Of a DNA stretch of 64,000 nt, positions 12,201-23,696 are shown piece after piece (positions within the stretch are counted from its first letter, which is position 1; the number at the start of each line of letters is the position of its first letter). Source of the stretch: Telopea speciosissima (taxonomy: Eukaryota > Streptophyta > Magnoliopsida > Proteales > Proteaceae). The stretch is taken from contig NC_057922.1 of NCBI RefSeq assembly GCF_018873765.1, positions 12,723,563-12,787,562 on the forward strand, in the 5' to 3' direction. The notes under the pieces are model-generated. The model saw only the letters and a program-made list of their open reading frames with translations, was not told the origin of the DNA and did not search any database. The translations under genes were made by a program, and so were the position numbers.

Positions 12201-15200
12201 AGGGGGGAAAAAAAAAATGTGATGTGAACAGTACAAAGTACAAACATCAATCAAGGAATCAGTTGGGAGCTAAATTCCCAAGATTCCCTTACTTGATTAG
12301 GTGTGGCAGCTTGGTATCCCTTGGATCCATTCTGCAAAGGGTTGTTCATTACTGAACTCATCATATGAGCCTGCGTTGGTGCCACACCCTGTGTCTGCGT
12401 TGGTGCCGCACCCTGTGTCATACATGAATGTCAATGCCGAAAATGTCAAGGAAACATACACAAAATCTACAGGCAAGCATGTTTGTATCAGAAAAAGCAC
12501 AAGCACAGCACAATTTGATATACCTTTACTTTTGTGTTGTACAAATGAACATATATACACTCAAGGAAGTGGCATGTTATCTCATTGAAGTCAGTTACAG
12601 GCCTGAAAACCACAGCCAAGTTCAAGGTGTTAAGCATAGAAAACATTTATTTCCCAAGTTGAAGGTACAAAAGTTATAATTTAATACAGCCAAGCAAATA
12701 TGGAACAGTGGAGAAGAAGTGTCTGTAATTAACAACAAAAATTGGGGGAAACCATAGTCAAATTGATTAGCAAACCCAATACCATATGAGAAATCTCTAA
12801 ACAGAAATATGGACAACACGCATGTCTGCTAAAGACAAAGGAAATTCCTTGTGTACGTCAAAAAACAAAAAGTGATATTCGATAAAACTGGTAAACATGG
12901 GTAATTTGAACCAATATGGATCCCAAAACTTCCAAACTTTTCTTCTTGGATTAGAATAAATTTTCTCTTGCAATACATGACCAATGCAGGAGATTTCTGC
13001 CAGAAGACATGCTTGGCTTTGTCCATGCTCTGATAACGATTTTTCATGCCGCCAAAGTTCACAACATTCTTCTCAAATTAATCCATATGAGGAAACCCAT
13101 TATACAGCTTCCCCACATTTTTCTTGCCAACAAATGGCGAGGGAAATGACCTTATCATCATCAGAACCATGGCAGAGAGGCCTCCCTAGCATTTTTTTTT
13201 TTGTGATGGGGATTGGGTAGGCTTAAAAATCTTTGCAAAGGAATGCAGTATACAGAAACCGACGAGCCATCCACCCAGGTATCATCACTAGGCCCACACC
13301 TGCAATGTGATTAGATCCCACCATTCCAATACAGGATGCCCTCCACATAAAATAATTAAAGAAATGCTGACTAAACAATGCGTATTTTGTCACATTGTTC
13401 CCTATCATTTGAAAGGATGTTAAGAAAGAAAAAGGGAAGGTGGTAGTGGACAGGCATTTCAGCCAAGCAGTAGATAACTGCCACATAGCAGCTTATCTGG
13501 CACTCAAATTTGGTGTGCTGGCAAGCCTTTTTCCCACCTGTAAATGTTAGCTCAAATGGAGTCTTCCACATGGCATAAAGGTAAAAAAATGATTAAAAAT
13601 TCAACAAGGGAACAAAATAGTTTAATAGTTGAAAATACACGAGAAAAAACACAGTACAAGGCATGCCATATATTTGAATTGGACCATTACATTTGACATG
13701 CGGCCAGTCAGAGGGACATCTAATGGGCCATGCCTTAAACTTAGGCATATGTCCAGTCAGAGCTGGCTAAGTGCCTATTCAGCTACATTTTTTCAGTAAA
13801 TTTATGATTCTGAGTGGAACAAATATCACTTGATGCTAAGAGATACCCTACAAAGGACAACCAACTGGGGAATTCTGAGCCTGAACATTCACATGCACAC
13901 TGCAGTCCAGAGCAGAGCTCCAAATGTCCTGAAGTAAATATCCAATTAACCACTTTGTATACCAATACAAAATACTCAAATCACTTGGTCGTTGTTTATT
14001 TTCATCTGATTTGGTCTTAACAAGGTAATTCTCATCAAGAGCAGTGGTCAATGACATAAAAATGGTACATCAAAGACTTCTGTAACCTCTCATTTCACTA
14101 AGAATAGATAGGACCTGAAGAAAGAATTGTAAAAAGGCAACCAACCATAAAAGAAGCATATACAAAATTTGACAAAATCTTATAGCTTATATTATTCCTA
14201 ACCATGAAGAGTTAGAAAGATATTTTAATATTAACGCAGCCGATAAAACCAAACCAAACAGAATTGTGAATAATCAATACAGTTTCAAGCTTGGATAATG
14301 AAAGAAATAATAGTTTGTTTTGGTTTTGGATCAATAACTGTCGATTCCAGACTGATAAAAACTGAAATAACCGAATGAAAATTCCCCTCTGCCTCTCTTT
14401 CCCATTTGTCTTTCTCAGGTTTAGGGGTTCAATCGCAGTCATTGTCCATATGAACTCTGCCAGAGATCCTCACAGTCAAGAGCTACGCAAAACCCAAAGG
14501 TCCGCATCTCTTCAACTCTCTTCCCTATTCCAAGATTGAAAGCCAGTCTCCACCACCCAGACATCAAGAAGCTTAGCGTTGGCAACATCCAAAGGCTGGA
14601 ATGGGATGCCCTGAAGTCCATGATCTGGTGCTGGATATGCACTGCCAAGGTCTCCAAGCAGATGCTCAATGGCCTCAACTGCTCTGCTGATTACACATGC
14701 TTCATGGAGACCATCAAGCATCCTGCCATCCAGCTTGTCAACTTTGGCTGGAGGTCTTTCTCAGTCACAGTAGGGAATTAGTGGGATTTGGATTTTCAGA
14801 GGTTTCTGGCCATCCGATGAGGCAGTATTTGATGGGGGTAAGCTTGCAATCAAACCATATGCAGTCAAGGTTTCATCCATTGGGTGCTTCTGACTTTGGA
14901 CTCTACTAACAGTAACATTTACAAGATTTCCCCACCATTGTCCCACTTTAAGTGGGTTGTGCTGTAATGACTTCAAAGCTTGGCTATATACCTGTTGAGA
15001 TCCTGCTCTTATTTTCCTATATGTTCTAGTATGAAGTTCTTGCAAATTATTTATGAAATTTTTTACTTTTTCATTTTGTTTCCAAAGATAATCAAGGCCG
15101 AAACAATAACAAACCATGTAACAGAAACCAATTACTAATTAACTTCGGTTTAGGAACTTGGAACCGATTGACACCTTATTCAACATGCAGATTCTCTAGA

Positions 15201-16245
15201 TTAATTGGTTCCATAAAATAAGCACTCCTTTAAAGGTCTAGTAAAGTAATACCCAAGAAATAAATTACGTAAACATTAAAACAAGTGAATGCATAGTGAA
15301 TTACCAATTGAACTAGTATTAAAGAAAATAAAAGAACCCAAATCCATACCTAACAGCGAAGGCGACCAAATGTCGTTTCCCCTGAAAGCCTTTCAAGTGT
15401 CCATGGATTTGAACATACATACCATCCCTAATATAGAAAAATGTCAACTACCAGATTTCTTTGATCTCAGAAGGAACATTCGGTTGAAGATACAACTAAT
15501 GATTTAAGCAATTAAGCAAGTTGCTAGATTACAAAAACAGTAAAATAGAAAAGGAAGACAAAAGGCATACAAATGTGTAAACTTACTGTATTCCCTCCAT
15601 CTCCTTACTGTCTACGGCTTCATTCACCCTGAAAAGGGGTTACCCCAGAAAAAAGAAGAAGAAGAAAAAAATCAAACCGTCAGAACATGGAATCTGCAAT
15701 GAGACTACTCAAGAAAACCAAACTGCGTTTCTAATGGAAAAAAAAGGAAATATTCATCACCATCTGTTACACTCGATTCGCCCTGTTCCATCGTCTAGGG
15801 TGAAAGCAATATCTGTAACCCTTTCTGTTCTATTCATCACCCTCCCAACCATCGTAACCTAAACAAAACAAAACATCAAAATCCCAACAAATGGAAAGCA
15901 AAATATGGGGAATTAAGAAAAGGGGGGGCGCAATTAACAGTTTGAGAAGCTCTACGTTGTTCACATCGACTCCATCAACGACAAAATTGGACTTGTCATC
16001 ATTCGAAAGAGAAGCCTCACTTATCTGCTTCACTGTTAGCGGTAGCAACCCCTGATTATCTCGATTCTGCAACAACATCCAAGCTTAAACACATCCTACA
16101 ATTGAGAGAGAAAGAGAGAGAGAGTTGAAGAAGTATTGGTTACCTTCGCAGAAGAAAAACCGGTATCTAGGGTTTGAGTAGCCTGAGAAGGCATGAACCC
16201 ACCGCCTGAGAAGGCGGCATTACCATCGAACTGGCTAGCGTACAT
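9262..16245 (-). CDS. RPA2: Replication protein A 32-kDa subunit (RPA2)
   Basis: RPA2 is part of the trimeric single-strand DNA-binding complex used in nuclear replication, repair and recombination. Exons placed: 16245-16144 (Met, then a Gly/Ser-rich N-terminus of the phosphorylated type), 16066-15956, 15858-15761 (FTLDDGTGRIECNRW, the OB-fold core), 15628-15587, 15427-15350, 12412-12293, 12187-12108, 9503-9435 and 9346-9262. The C-terminal winged helix is clear: DQKVLDHLQQPSN, EKGVHRDELAQHLKIP, ESIRSLEEEGLIYSTIDE. Splice phases of these exons fit. One exon of length 1 modulo 3, for the last OB strand (PVTDFNEV-HFIEC in the family), should lie between 15350 and 12412 but was not found; a poor candidate sits near 14045-14115. 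The coding sum is about 262 codons plus that exon, close to the usual 270-280. Large introns hold SINE and other repeats. The start codon gives the family's conserved SQF-GGGFMPSQ N-terminus. Confidence 0.88.
10664..10689. repeat. C14 run followed by A-run, in an RPA2 intron
   Basis: Fourteen C followed by twelve A, then a CA repeat. One of several C-run/A-run junctions in the window (also 25537 and 37522). Confidence 0.9.
11007..11097 (+). mobile_element. 5'-truncated Au-type SINE with target duplication
   Basis: The sequence contains the conserved Au SINE core ATCCATGTAGCCAACCCCA and TTAGTTGGGATAAGGCTGA followed by a TTG-rich tail. It is flanked by a perfect 13-bp direct repeat GGTCCAAAGGAGG at 10994-11006 and 11098-11110, the target-site duplication. 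The tRNA-derived 5' half of the family is missing, so it was inserted truncated. It lies in the large intron between RPA2 exons 12187-12108 and 9503-9435. Confidence 0.85.
11570..11730. repeat. Dispersed GC-rich repeat (MITE-like), copy A
   Basis: A GC-rich patch (GGACAGGCACACCAT..., TCATTTCAAAGAGGGG, GATAGACACAGCAGG) whose phrases recur at about 19000-19120 and 51110-51240. It is non-coding, with no clear ends; probably a short non-autonomous DNA element inside an RPA2 intron. Confidence 0.45.
12371..12412 (-). repeat. 24-bp coding tandem duplication in an RPA2 exon
   Basis: On the - strand the exon opens with a 24-base unit (12412-12389) encoding GAAPTQTQ, followed at once by a near-identical unit encoding GVAPTQ (12388-12371). 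Each unit is preceded by CACAG, so the splice acceptor has been copied too and a second in-frame acceptor exists eight codons downstream. The region encodes the flexible linker between the OB fold and winged helix, where length change is tolerated. Confidence 0.8.
14440..15117. other. Unresolved coding-like stretch in an RPA2 intron
   Basis: On the - strand 15117-14761 is open for 118 codons (phrases LQELHTRTYRKIRAG, SQALKSLQHNPLKV), followed in another frame by 14721-14512 (DGLHEACVISRAVEAIEHL). The base composition is less AT-rich than the surrounding intron. I do not recognise a family. It could be a degenerate insertion of a gene or transposon fragment; it is not part of RPA2. Confidence 0.3.
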
Positions 16246-16343
16246 CTTTGCAAAAACCCTAGTGGGTGCGTGTGTGTGAGGTAGAGAGAGAGAAAATTAG
16301 AGTAACTGATTGAATGATCGATTTTAATAGATAACCAAAACGG

Positions 16344-16374
16344 TTTCCCGCCAATTCTCGTCTACGTTTCCCGC
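16344..16374. promoter_or_regulatory. Two E2F-type sites upstream of RPA2
   Basis: TTTCCCGCC at 16344-16352 and TTTCCCGC at 16367-16374 match the E2F/DP consensus TTTSSCGC. They lie 99-129 bp upstream of the RPA2 start codon, the usual place for such sites in plant replication genes switched on at the G1/S transition. Motif match is seen; use is inferred from the gene's role. Confidence 0.75.
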
Positions 16375-17060
16375 TCGGAGAAAATGGCAAAAAAAAAAAA
16401 AAAAAAGGGGCTGTGAAATGATCCCAGGATAAGGAATGTGAGTGGTTTGTCGTTGAAGGTGTTTTAAAGGTTAATTTGGGCGCATGATTGGAGAAGGCAT
16501 TTCTGTTTGGATCAGGGTTTCACTGTTTTCGTAAGCGGTATCGGTCTCAGTCAATATCTATCTGGATTGGTCAGAGATTGACCCAGGACTCTATATCGGA
16601 AAAATGTACCTTTTTTGGATCGTTTCTTGAATCCGTCCGCAACGGTCCATAAAAGGGGTTCTATAATAAAACCAGAACACTCAAGGACTTGATTAACAAA
16701 TCGATAGATTTATGAAACAACTGTTCTACAGGCCACAGCATTGTAGACAAATAATTACCTCATTCCAGGGATCGAATAGAAAGACTTCAGAGTTCTATTA
16801 GGGTTTTTGTTTGAGATTAGGAGATACAGATTTGCAGCAATAGATTTAGAGGTTAAAATATCTTTTTTTTTCAATAAAACGTTCAAATACATATATAATA
16901 TGCGAACTTACTAACTAAGATTCAGAAAACCAACATCTCGTTCTCAATTCAAAAGGTGGTTCTCTTGCATGCTCAAGGTCTCTTACGACTATGGTCCTTT
17001 CAATTAAGTGGGGCTTCCCTTAGAAATTGGAGTCTTTGAAACTTTGGTTTTTAATAATGT
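16375..17060. other. Intergenic DNA upstream of RPA2
   Basis: No gene seen. About 16530-16670 holds a diverged patch with repeated phrases of the type CGGTATCGGTCTCAG and GATTGACCC that reads like an old MITE; its ends are not clear. Confidence 0.4.
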
Positions 17061-17400
17061 TTGCAGGGGTGGAAACAACAGTTTTTCTCCCAAACTGGCC
17101 ATGAGGTGATCATCAAATCAAATGAGTGGCTTCTATTATGACTATTATGTCGTGTGGCTTCTATGATGTCTATTATGCCACATCCCATTTTATATTGCCT
17201 GCCTTCTATTGGGATCAATAGGAAGATGAACAAAAAATCCATTAGATTTTTTTGGGCTCGTCTATGTCGTTCTAAAGAAAATGGTGGATTGGGTTTTTGC
17301 AACCCAATTTTTCATAATCAGACCCTCTTATCCAAGGTAGCGTAAAGATTTTATGAGAACCATGGATCTCTATAAACCAAATTTATGAAAGCTATTTACT
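17061..17400 (+). mobile_element. L1-type LINE fragment (end of reverse transcriptase region)
   Basis: The + frame over 17154-17342 encodes MMSIMPHPILYCLPSIGINR, NKKSIRFFWARLCRSKENGG and LGFCNPIFHNQTLLSK. This matches the region after the reverse transcriptase of plant L1-type LINEs (usually sIP-x-x-v-c-x-x-i, fWg, W-x-x-l-C-x-p-K-x-x-GGLGfr-x-l-x-x-fNqALLaK). It is a short internal piece with stops on both sides, so a dead fragment. Confidence 0.75.
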
Positions 17401-17859
17401 TCCCTCACTGTAACTTCATGGAGGCATCATTGGGGAATAATCCATATTGGGCTTAGAGGAGTGTAATGGTTGGGTGAAAAGTGTTGTCAAGCAGACTTGT
17501 TTGGCAAATAGAGAACGAAGTCAAGTAATTGGGTGCATTCCCTCCCCAATTTCAAAATCCAAGGCTCGCGACCCCCTCACTGCAACTTGGTGAAAGTGCA
17601 TGATCTAATTGACCATGTGAACCGCTCATGGAGGACTAACTCCATGAGTTAAATAAATAACGACTCTAAATGTTTAATATCATCGATGTAAGACTAAGTA
17701 TAATTTATTGGAATGCATTATCGACCTAGAATGCATACCAAACTTAGTCTTAAATATGCTTTAACTACTTCACCATCCCTAAGATGGTCATGATGGTTGA
17801 GTCCCTGACGGTGAAAGTCTGTTTCAAGGGACTGTACCATATTTCCAAACAGTGATCTA

Positions 17860-17990
17860 AAGGACATACCCAATGCATGAGGCTCCCATCACTACGGGGT
17901 ATGGTGAGGGTCATAATGTATGCAACTTCCCCCCCCCCCCCACTTTGTGGAGAAGTTGTTTCCTAATTAGAACCTACGAGCGTCATAGTG
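17860..17990 (-). mobile_element. tRNA-type SINE fragment (diverged)
   Basis: The + strand reads CATACCCAATGCATGAGGCT, then GGTATGGTGAGGGTCATAAT, a run of 13 C (17929-17941) and TTTGTGGAGAAGTTGTTTCC. This is the reverse complement of a common plant SINE whose body runs from a tRNA-like head through GGAAACAGCCTCT and ATTATGACCCTCCCCAGACC to the AGCC-TTGTGCACTGGGTACGCC end. The copy is diverged. A second, truncated copy lies at 60398-60459. Confidence 0.65.
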
Positions 17991-18080
17991 TAACAACCTT
18001 ACCGTTGTGCTGAAATCTACCCTCGTATGGAAGTAGAAAGTTTATTGGAGTCGAATAAAACTCAAAATGAATACTGATGC

Positions 18081-18936
18081 TTCGGTTGTCAATACCAAGT
18101 CCGCACCGGTAGGCCCGACCGAGCCCAATCAGAAAACCCAAAACTGACCTGATTTGTTTATTAAACATGTCGGGCTTGAGCCTAGGCTGAATAACAACAA
18201 CAACAAAAAAAACAATTGGTTATTCCCGGTGCAAGGGTCCAGTCCATCGGTTGTTCGATCAAGACCGACCGACTAATAGCCTGACCTAGCCCAACATGTT
18301 TAAAGCCCGCTCATGGTCCATTTGTGTGGGGCTTTAAAAGAATTGCTTAAGCTTGTTATCAGACTCTGTCCATTGAAAATCCTGGCAATGTATATAAATC
18401 ATAGATAGAGCTCTAACCCTCGTTAGCTAACCTCAAGCAGCTCGCATCTTGTATAAAACATAGTAAACAGCATCACATACGACCAATATAAAATTGACAT
18501 GATCAATAGGTGCGATGGGTATAAGACTTACGACCCAGTTGTTATAACTAGGGATCAATTCTATTAAGCAAATAAAATAGCATTGACATTGCAACCTTTT
18601 GCAGAGCATTTTTGTTGCAATGCAGGAGTTAGCCCGTAAGAACCTCCTAACAAAGACCAAAACCATGTGACATTTCAATAGTATACAGCTTAGAATTTAC
18701 TGATAAGGGATAAATTGAAGACCTCAATACAATAGGTATCTACTAAAAAGCTATGCACAATTGAATTACCTTGCCCATTTGGAGATAAATGTATCATTAG
18801 TCCATTAAGATCCATCTAACCCGATTATTGGTAGCCTGATTAAAGCCCGGCTTTTATAAATGGGAGCATGCCCAAAATGGTAAAGCCCGATTAGGTCCAA
18901 CCAAAACTGACCTGGTCTGACCAATTGACACCCCTA
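18081..18936. mobile_element. hAT-type non-autonomous element, older copy
   Basis: The right end CAATTGACACCCCTA and the CGGGC-rich sub-ends (CCCGACCGAGCCC, ACATGTCGGGCTTGAGCC) match the well-defined hAT element at 21363-22361. The left end is diverged (CGGTTGTCAATA instead of GGGGTGTCAAT). Flanking octamers are similar but not identical, so the target duplication is only suggestive. It has no coding capacity. Confidence 0.6.
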
Positions 18937-21362
18937 CTAATGGCAAGATACTTTAAATAAAGAACAAGGATTTTGCAGGCCTAACTAGTGGCATGCACCA
19001 TTGGGAAGCGAGTGATCGGCTGGGCAAAGGTGTCATTTCACAGGAGGGGCGGTGGGTGGGAAGAGAGAAAGAGAGATGGACAAATGGTTGGACAGCCACC
19101 GACTTGCCCAGCCTTTTTTCCAAAGAATCAAACAGATTAATTTGATAACATAAGAGATTTTATTTTCTTTTTCATTCATTTTTTTATTCAACTGTCCAGT
19201 TGATTCCAAGAAAATCTAAACTAACCAAAGCAACTACGGCATACTTACATATCAGTATGAAATGTCGATGTAAATTTGGGAGCTTTATATCTAACACATT
19301 TAAGGCACCTAGTGCAAAGAAACTACTGTGTGGGTTGTCCTAGAAGATGCTTCTTCTACATGCTTGACACAGCAAACACCCCAGCCCAATGCCTCCCAAC
19401 CATGAGGTCATGACTCATGACCACCAGAGTGTACGATTTCAAATGCTGTCTCATACTGCTTGCATTCAGAACCAACTTTGACTGTGCAACACTTCTTTTA
19501 CAGAGCTCCTGATCACAACCTTCACTCCCAAAACTTGGACCTGACCAACAAATTTGAGAGAGCAAAGTCAATCATATTCGAGGAAATAGTAATAAATTGG
19601 GACAATTATTCGATAACTAGCTATGAGATCAGTTGCCAAATAGGTTTAATGCTTTCTTCTATGGGTTGAAGACAAATTTATACTCTTTTGCCTGCTCAAT
19701 GCTTATTAAGAATGTAAGATGATTCAGAAACACTCATAGAAAACAATCCTCCAAAAAAATATGATCAATTCAAAGCCACAGCATCATCATTCCTCCAAAA
19801 CCCACCCTTCTGAAAACCTTTCATTACCGCTGGGTTAGCAGGTGCCAATAATGTAACCATAACATGTTTGCACATAGAACGCTGCTAAACTTCCATGAAA
19901 ATTCTGTAGCAACTTATCCAAGATAATTGCTTCCTGACCAAATAAATGATTTTAGCTAATATCAATCCTAATCTTGGACCTGAAACCTCAATTTAATGGT
20001 TAAGCAATAAAAGAAGGGTCTCTTGTTCCAAACAAACCATAGGTAACAGTGAATAGTCCACTTCCTGGCCATGCTTGATACCTTGAGGTCAAAGGTTTAA
20101 GGCTTGATAGAGGAAGAGAAAATAGTTGCTCTTGGGAAACAGATACCTGGGATCATATTTGTTGATTACATCAAATTACAAAAGCAAAAAAAAAATGACA
20201 CCTCAAATATATGAATATACATTAATGTACTTTAGGAGGACGGGTACTCTGTTCCATACAGATCTACAATTTCTTGTGCAGGTGTCTTGGACATGGCAGC
20301 AGCCATGAAAATGTTACACCGGTTCTACCCTCTCACATACCAGGTTTCAGCTGCCAATCCTCCCCCAACAAGGCCAAAACAGTGGTTTTTTTTTAAATTT
20401 AATATCTTCTTTTTAGATGGTCCTCAACGCAAAATTGAACACAACATATTGGCCAAGGATTGTGTTTGGCTTAAGAAAGCCATCATCCATACACCTCCTT
20501 TGATTGGAGAGGGTTATCTATTAGGCATCTGGACTCGATCATGTCAACAGTAAGGTGAGACAAAAAAAACATAATTTATCTGAGGAAAGGAGATGTCGCA
20601 AACCATGGAATCTTGTTCCCTTGTTTAATTACTGACATGTCATCTCCAAACACAGGATGACATTCTAAAGCAAACATAACCTATGCTGACATTGAAACGG
20701 TTTCTCTGAAGAGATACGAGAAAGATTATGCGCCAAAGTTACAAGAAAACGACTCATTTACAGCTGAAGTAAGATCAACAGGGTTTTGCATTGCAGTATT
20801 GCACAGTAAAAGAACGACTGTGAGACATAGCTATACCTAACTGTCATAGAAGCGGGAATGGCGCCTCCTAGATCTGTGACATACAATCAGAAAATAGAGA
20901 AATATATTAAATTAGTGGAGATGAAAAGGATATGTAACTACTACAGCAAGAAGGGATATTAGAACAGAACTGCCAATACAAAAGCACCTACTCGTAGTCC
21001 AACAAGAAGAGGAAGAAGAAAAAGGAGAAAAAGAGGAGTGTGGGTGAAAATTAGTCAAACTTAGTATTTCATATATCAAGCCTTTCTTTGTACTTCAGTA
21101 TACCAAAATTAGTAATTATTAGTCAGGAGCAAAGCCAGTATACATAGGGTAGGTCTTACTGCATGATGGTAAGGTAAGACCTCCCTATCATGCATTATGC
21201 TACTCATGCATCAAACTATGAATATACTTGATGTATCCATGTCGAATAAGAATATGCTTGATTAAAAAGGAGGAATTTTGATAATAAGACTTAGATATAG
21301 GTACAAGTTTGAATAGGAGAACTACTTGTTAAGTTTTAACTAGGTAAAAAGTGCATGAAAAC
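18937..21362. other. Intergenic DNA, no gene seen
   Basis: About 19000-19120 holds copy B of the GC-rich dispersed repeat also seen at 11570-11730 (phrases TCATTTCACAGGAGGGGCGG and GAGAGATGGACA). The rest is AT-rich. A stretch at about 20280-20550 is open for 88 codons but shows no resemblance to a known protein. Confidence 0.45.
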
Positions 21363-22361
21363 TAGGGGTGTCAATCGGTTGGGCCTAGCCAGGCCTCACG
21401 GTGCTTAAAGCCTGCACCGTGACCGCCCGTTTAAGTCTTCGGGTTGGGCCTGGTCGGGCTAGGTCGGGTTTCAGGCTACAATCGGGCTAATGTAATCGGC
21501 TATTAACTGGGATTTAACCGGGCTGTTGGCATGTTTAACTCTAACCAGGCCTTAACCGTGCTCTAAACGGTACAGCCACAGATTCAATGAATATTAAAAA
21601 ATAAAAACTTGTCACTTTACAAGAAGCATTAAACTTGCAACTTGCACATGAAACCCAAACCTTCATGGGTACTTGTTTGGGATTAGAGACTTGTAACTCC
21701 AAGGGATGTGGGTGACTGATGGTGGATTGAAAGAGGAGAATTCGAATTCGGATTTCCCATCTCTCACCCTCTCTATGAAGACTTTGAAGTGAAGAAACTC
21801 AAACACCCCAAATGGGTATTGTAGAGTGTAACCATGAAAGCTTGAATTATTGAACAATGCTTATGGTTTATTGTTGACTTCTCATTTTTTTCTAAGTCAA
21901 CTATACTGGTAATACACTTGACGATCATCAGAACCGCTTATTCCTGTGTTTGAGAGAGAGTGAGAGAGTTGGGGCAGCAAATTGGGCTTTGGATTTGAGA
22001 AGAGATTGAGGGGTGAGAACGTTGATGAAGCACAAGATTATGCCACATTTATAATCTAGTAGTGCATGTCAAGGAATTTTCCTAATAACCAATAGAAATA
22101 TGCCACAGAATAAAGTTAAGTAGTAGAGAAAGGGCTAAACAATGTCTGAAAGGAACAGAAAAGGGTCGGGTTAGGTCGGGCTACCATTCGGTCGGTCCGG
22201 TCGGGCGCCCGACGGGCTAAAACCCCACACCGGGACCGCTCACTTACTAAACGTGTCGGGCTTAAGCCCGACATGTTAAATAAACGGGCCGGACCGGGCC
22301 GGGCTTTATCCGGGCAGGCTAGGTCGGTTCTACCGGGCCGGGCCTGGAATTGACACCCCTA
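21363..22361. mobile_element. hAT-type non-autonomous element, 999 bp, with 8-bp target duplication
   Basis: The ends are perfect 13-bp inverted repeats, TAGGGGTGTCAAT and ATTGACACCCCTA. The flanks are a perfect 8-bp direct repeat ATGAAAAC (21355-21362 and 22362-22369), the length made by hAT transposases. Both sub-ends are rich in CGGGC/GCCCG phrases (TCGGGCTAGGTCGGG), which act as binding-site arrays in hAT elements. No transposase ORF is present, so it depends on an element elsewhere. The clean target duplication suggests a fairly recent insertion. Confidence 0.9.
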
Positions 22362-22679
22362 ATGAAAACAGATGTCAGTCTCTGACACAGGTACAAAATG
22401 TTCAACATGGCAACTACTACTGAAAATTTATACAGGCTCACACCGAAAACAGATGGGTCAGTGTCTGAATCAACTGTCCTTATCACGTAGATTTTTAGCA
22501 ACAAATTCAACCACTCTAGCTTGAGAAAGCATATCCTTAGTGATGCAGTTGCATTAGACATTAATTCCGAATGGAGGCTTTTGCACAAGCTTGAGAGGCC
22601 CATATGGAACAGTTGGCAGTTCAATGAGCTGAAACTGACCTTTAAGTAGCTATATAATAGGTTGAGCATTTTATTTTAT

Positions 22680-23695
22680 TTTTTTAGTTTTCATAGTAAT
22701 GGGCTAATTTATAAGCCCATAAAGTAGGGATAAAGTTAGCACACTTAAGTGAAGTGTTTGAGTTAGATAGGAATACTTAGTAGCTAAATAGAGTTCTATT
22801 TTGAGTTTATTTACTTTATTGAGTGTGCTAGTGTGACTAGGAGTCCTTTTCTCAGTCAATTTAGGAATTTTAGGTCCTTATATATGTAATACCAACCCCA
22901 TTAATTAGAGATGATTTGAGTACAGAATATAAGTTTTTTTTTTTTTCAAGAGTTTTGGTGTTATTGAGCAGTGCATACGGGATGGATATCCCAAACCTGA
23001 TTTATTCTCTCTTCTTCCTCCCAAGAAGATCGATCTCATTTCTTTTCCCTCCCTTCCATCGATCTGATTTGATCATTGAGCCTGCTTACATCAGAGATCC
23101 ATAATTTGGATTTTCAGATTGCATTATTTCATATCAGAGCAAACCCGGGAATGGATTCCTTTGTTTTCAGGACTAGAATTTGTTTGCTAATTTATTCATT
23201 GTTGAAGGGCAAAATGACAATTTGTGGTGGAGATGTTATAGAAAACCAACGAGATCATCATTGAATCTGAAGATGAAGTTTTCGTTGAAATTTCAATTTC
23301 TCCGAATTTTGATGGTGCTTATTGCGAGGTATTTGATTCTTCGAAACACATCATTAGAACTGGTCGACAATGGTTGGAAGCTCAACAAGGTCTTCTCGAC
23401 CCTGAAGCAACTGTATATATGTTAAAGCCCTCTCATCTACAACACAATTTTGTTTGCAAAGGGTTGCAACTTGACAACTCCTTAAAGCTGGTCGAAGCAA
23501 CACCCACACTGCAGCCTCAGGATGAGCTGAAAGAAGAAGACAGTGCGATCAATCTCATTTCTTTTCCCTCCCCTTCCATCAATCTAATTTCTTCCCTTAA
23601 CAACACAGTTGCTTCCTTTATCTCAGATCTGATTACAAATTTAATCATTCGGATTGCGTGCGTCTGTGATCCATAATCTGGATATTCAGATTGCA
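22680..23695 (+). mobile_element. Copia-like LTR retrotransposon remnant (fossil)
   Basis: A region ending in a CT-rich LTR-like trailer (about 22990-23120) is followed by TATCAGAGC at 23132-23140, the initiator-methionine tRNA primer-binding motif of plant copia elements. About 150 bases of the trailer recur at 23545-23695, as expected of a second LTR copy. The short interior (23141-23544) carries a coding-like stretch with no family I recognise. The element is broken and internally reduced, and looks old because the two trailer copies differ at many positions. It abuts the LINE remnant at 23697. Confidence 0.55.
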
Positions 23696-23696
23696 T

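Noticed and set aside
14045-14115. Candidate for the missing RPA2 exon (phrase YHFYVID)
   Set aside because: Agreement needs several indels and stops occur in the required frame; similarity may be chance.
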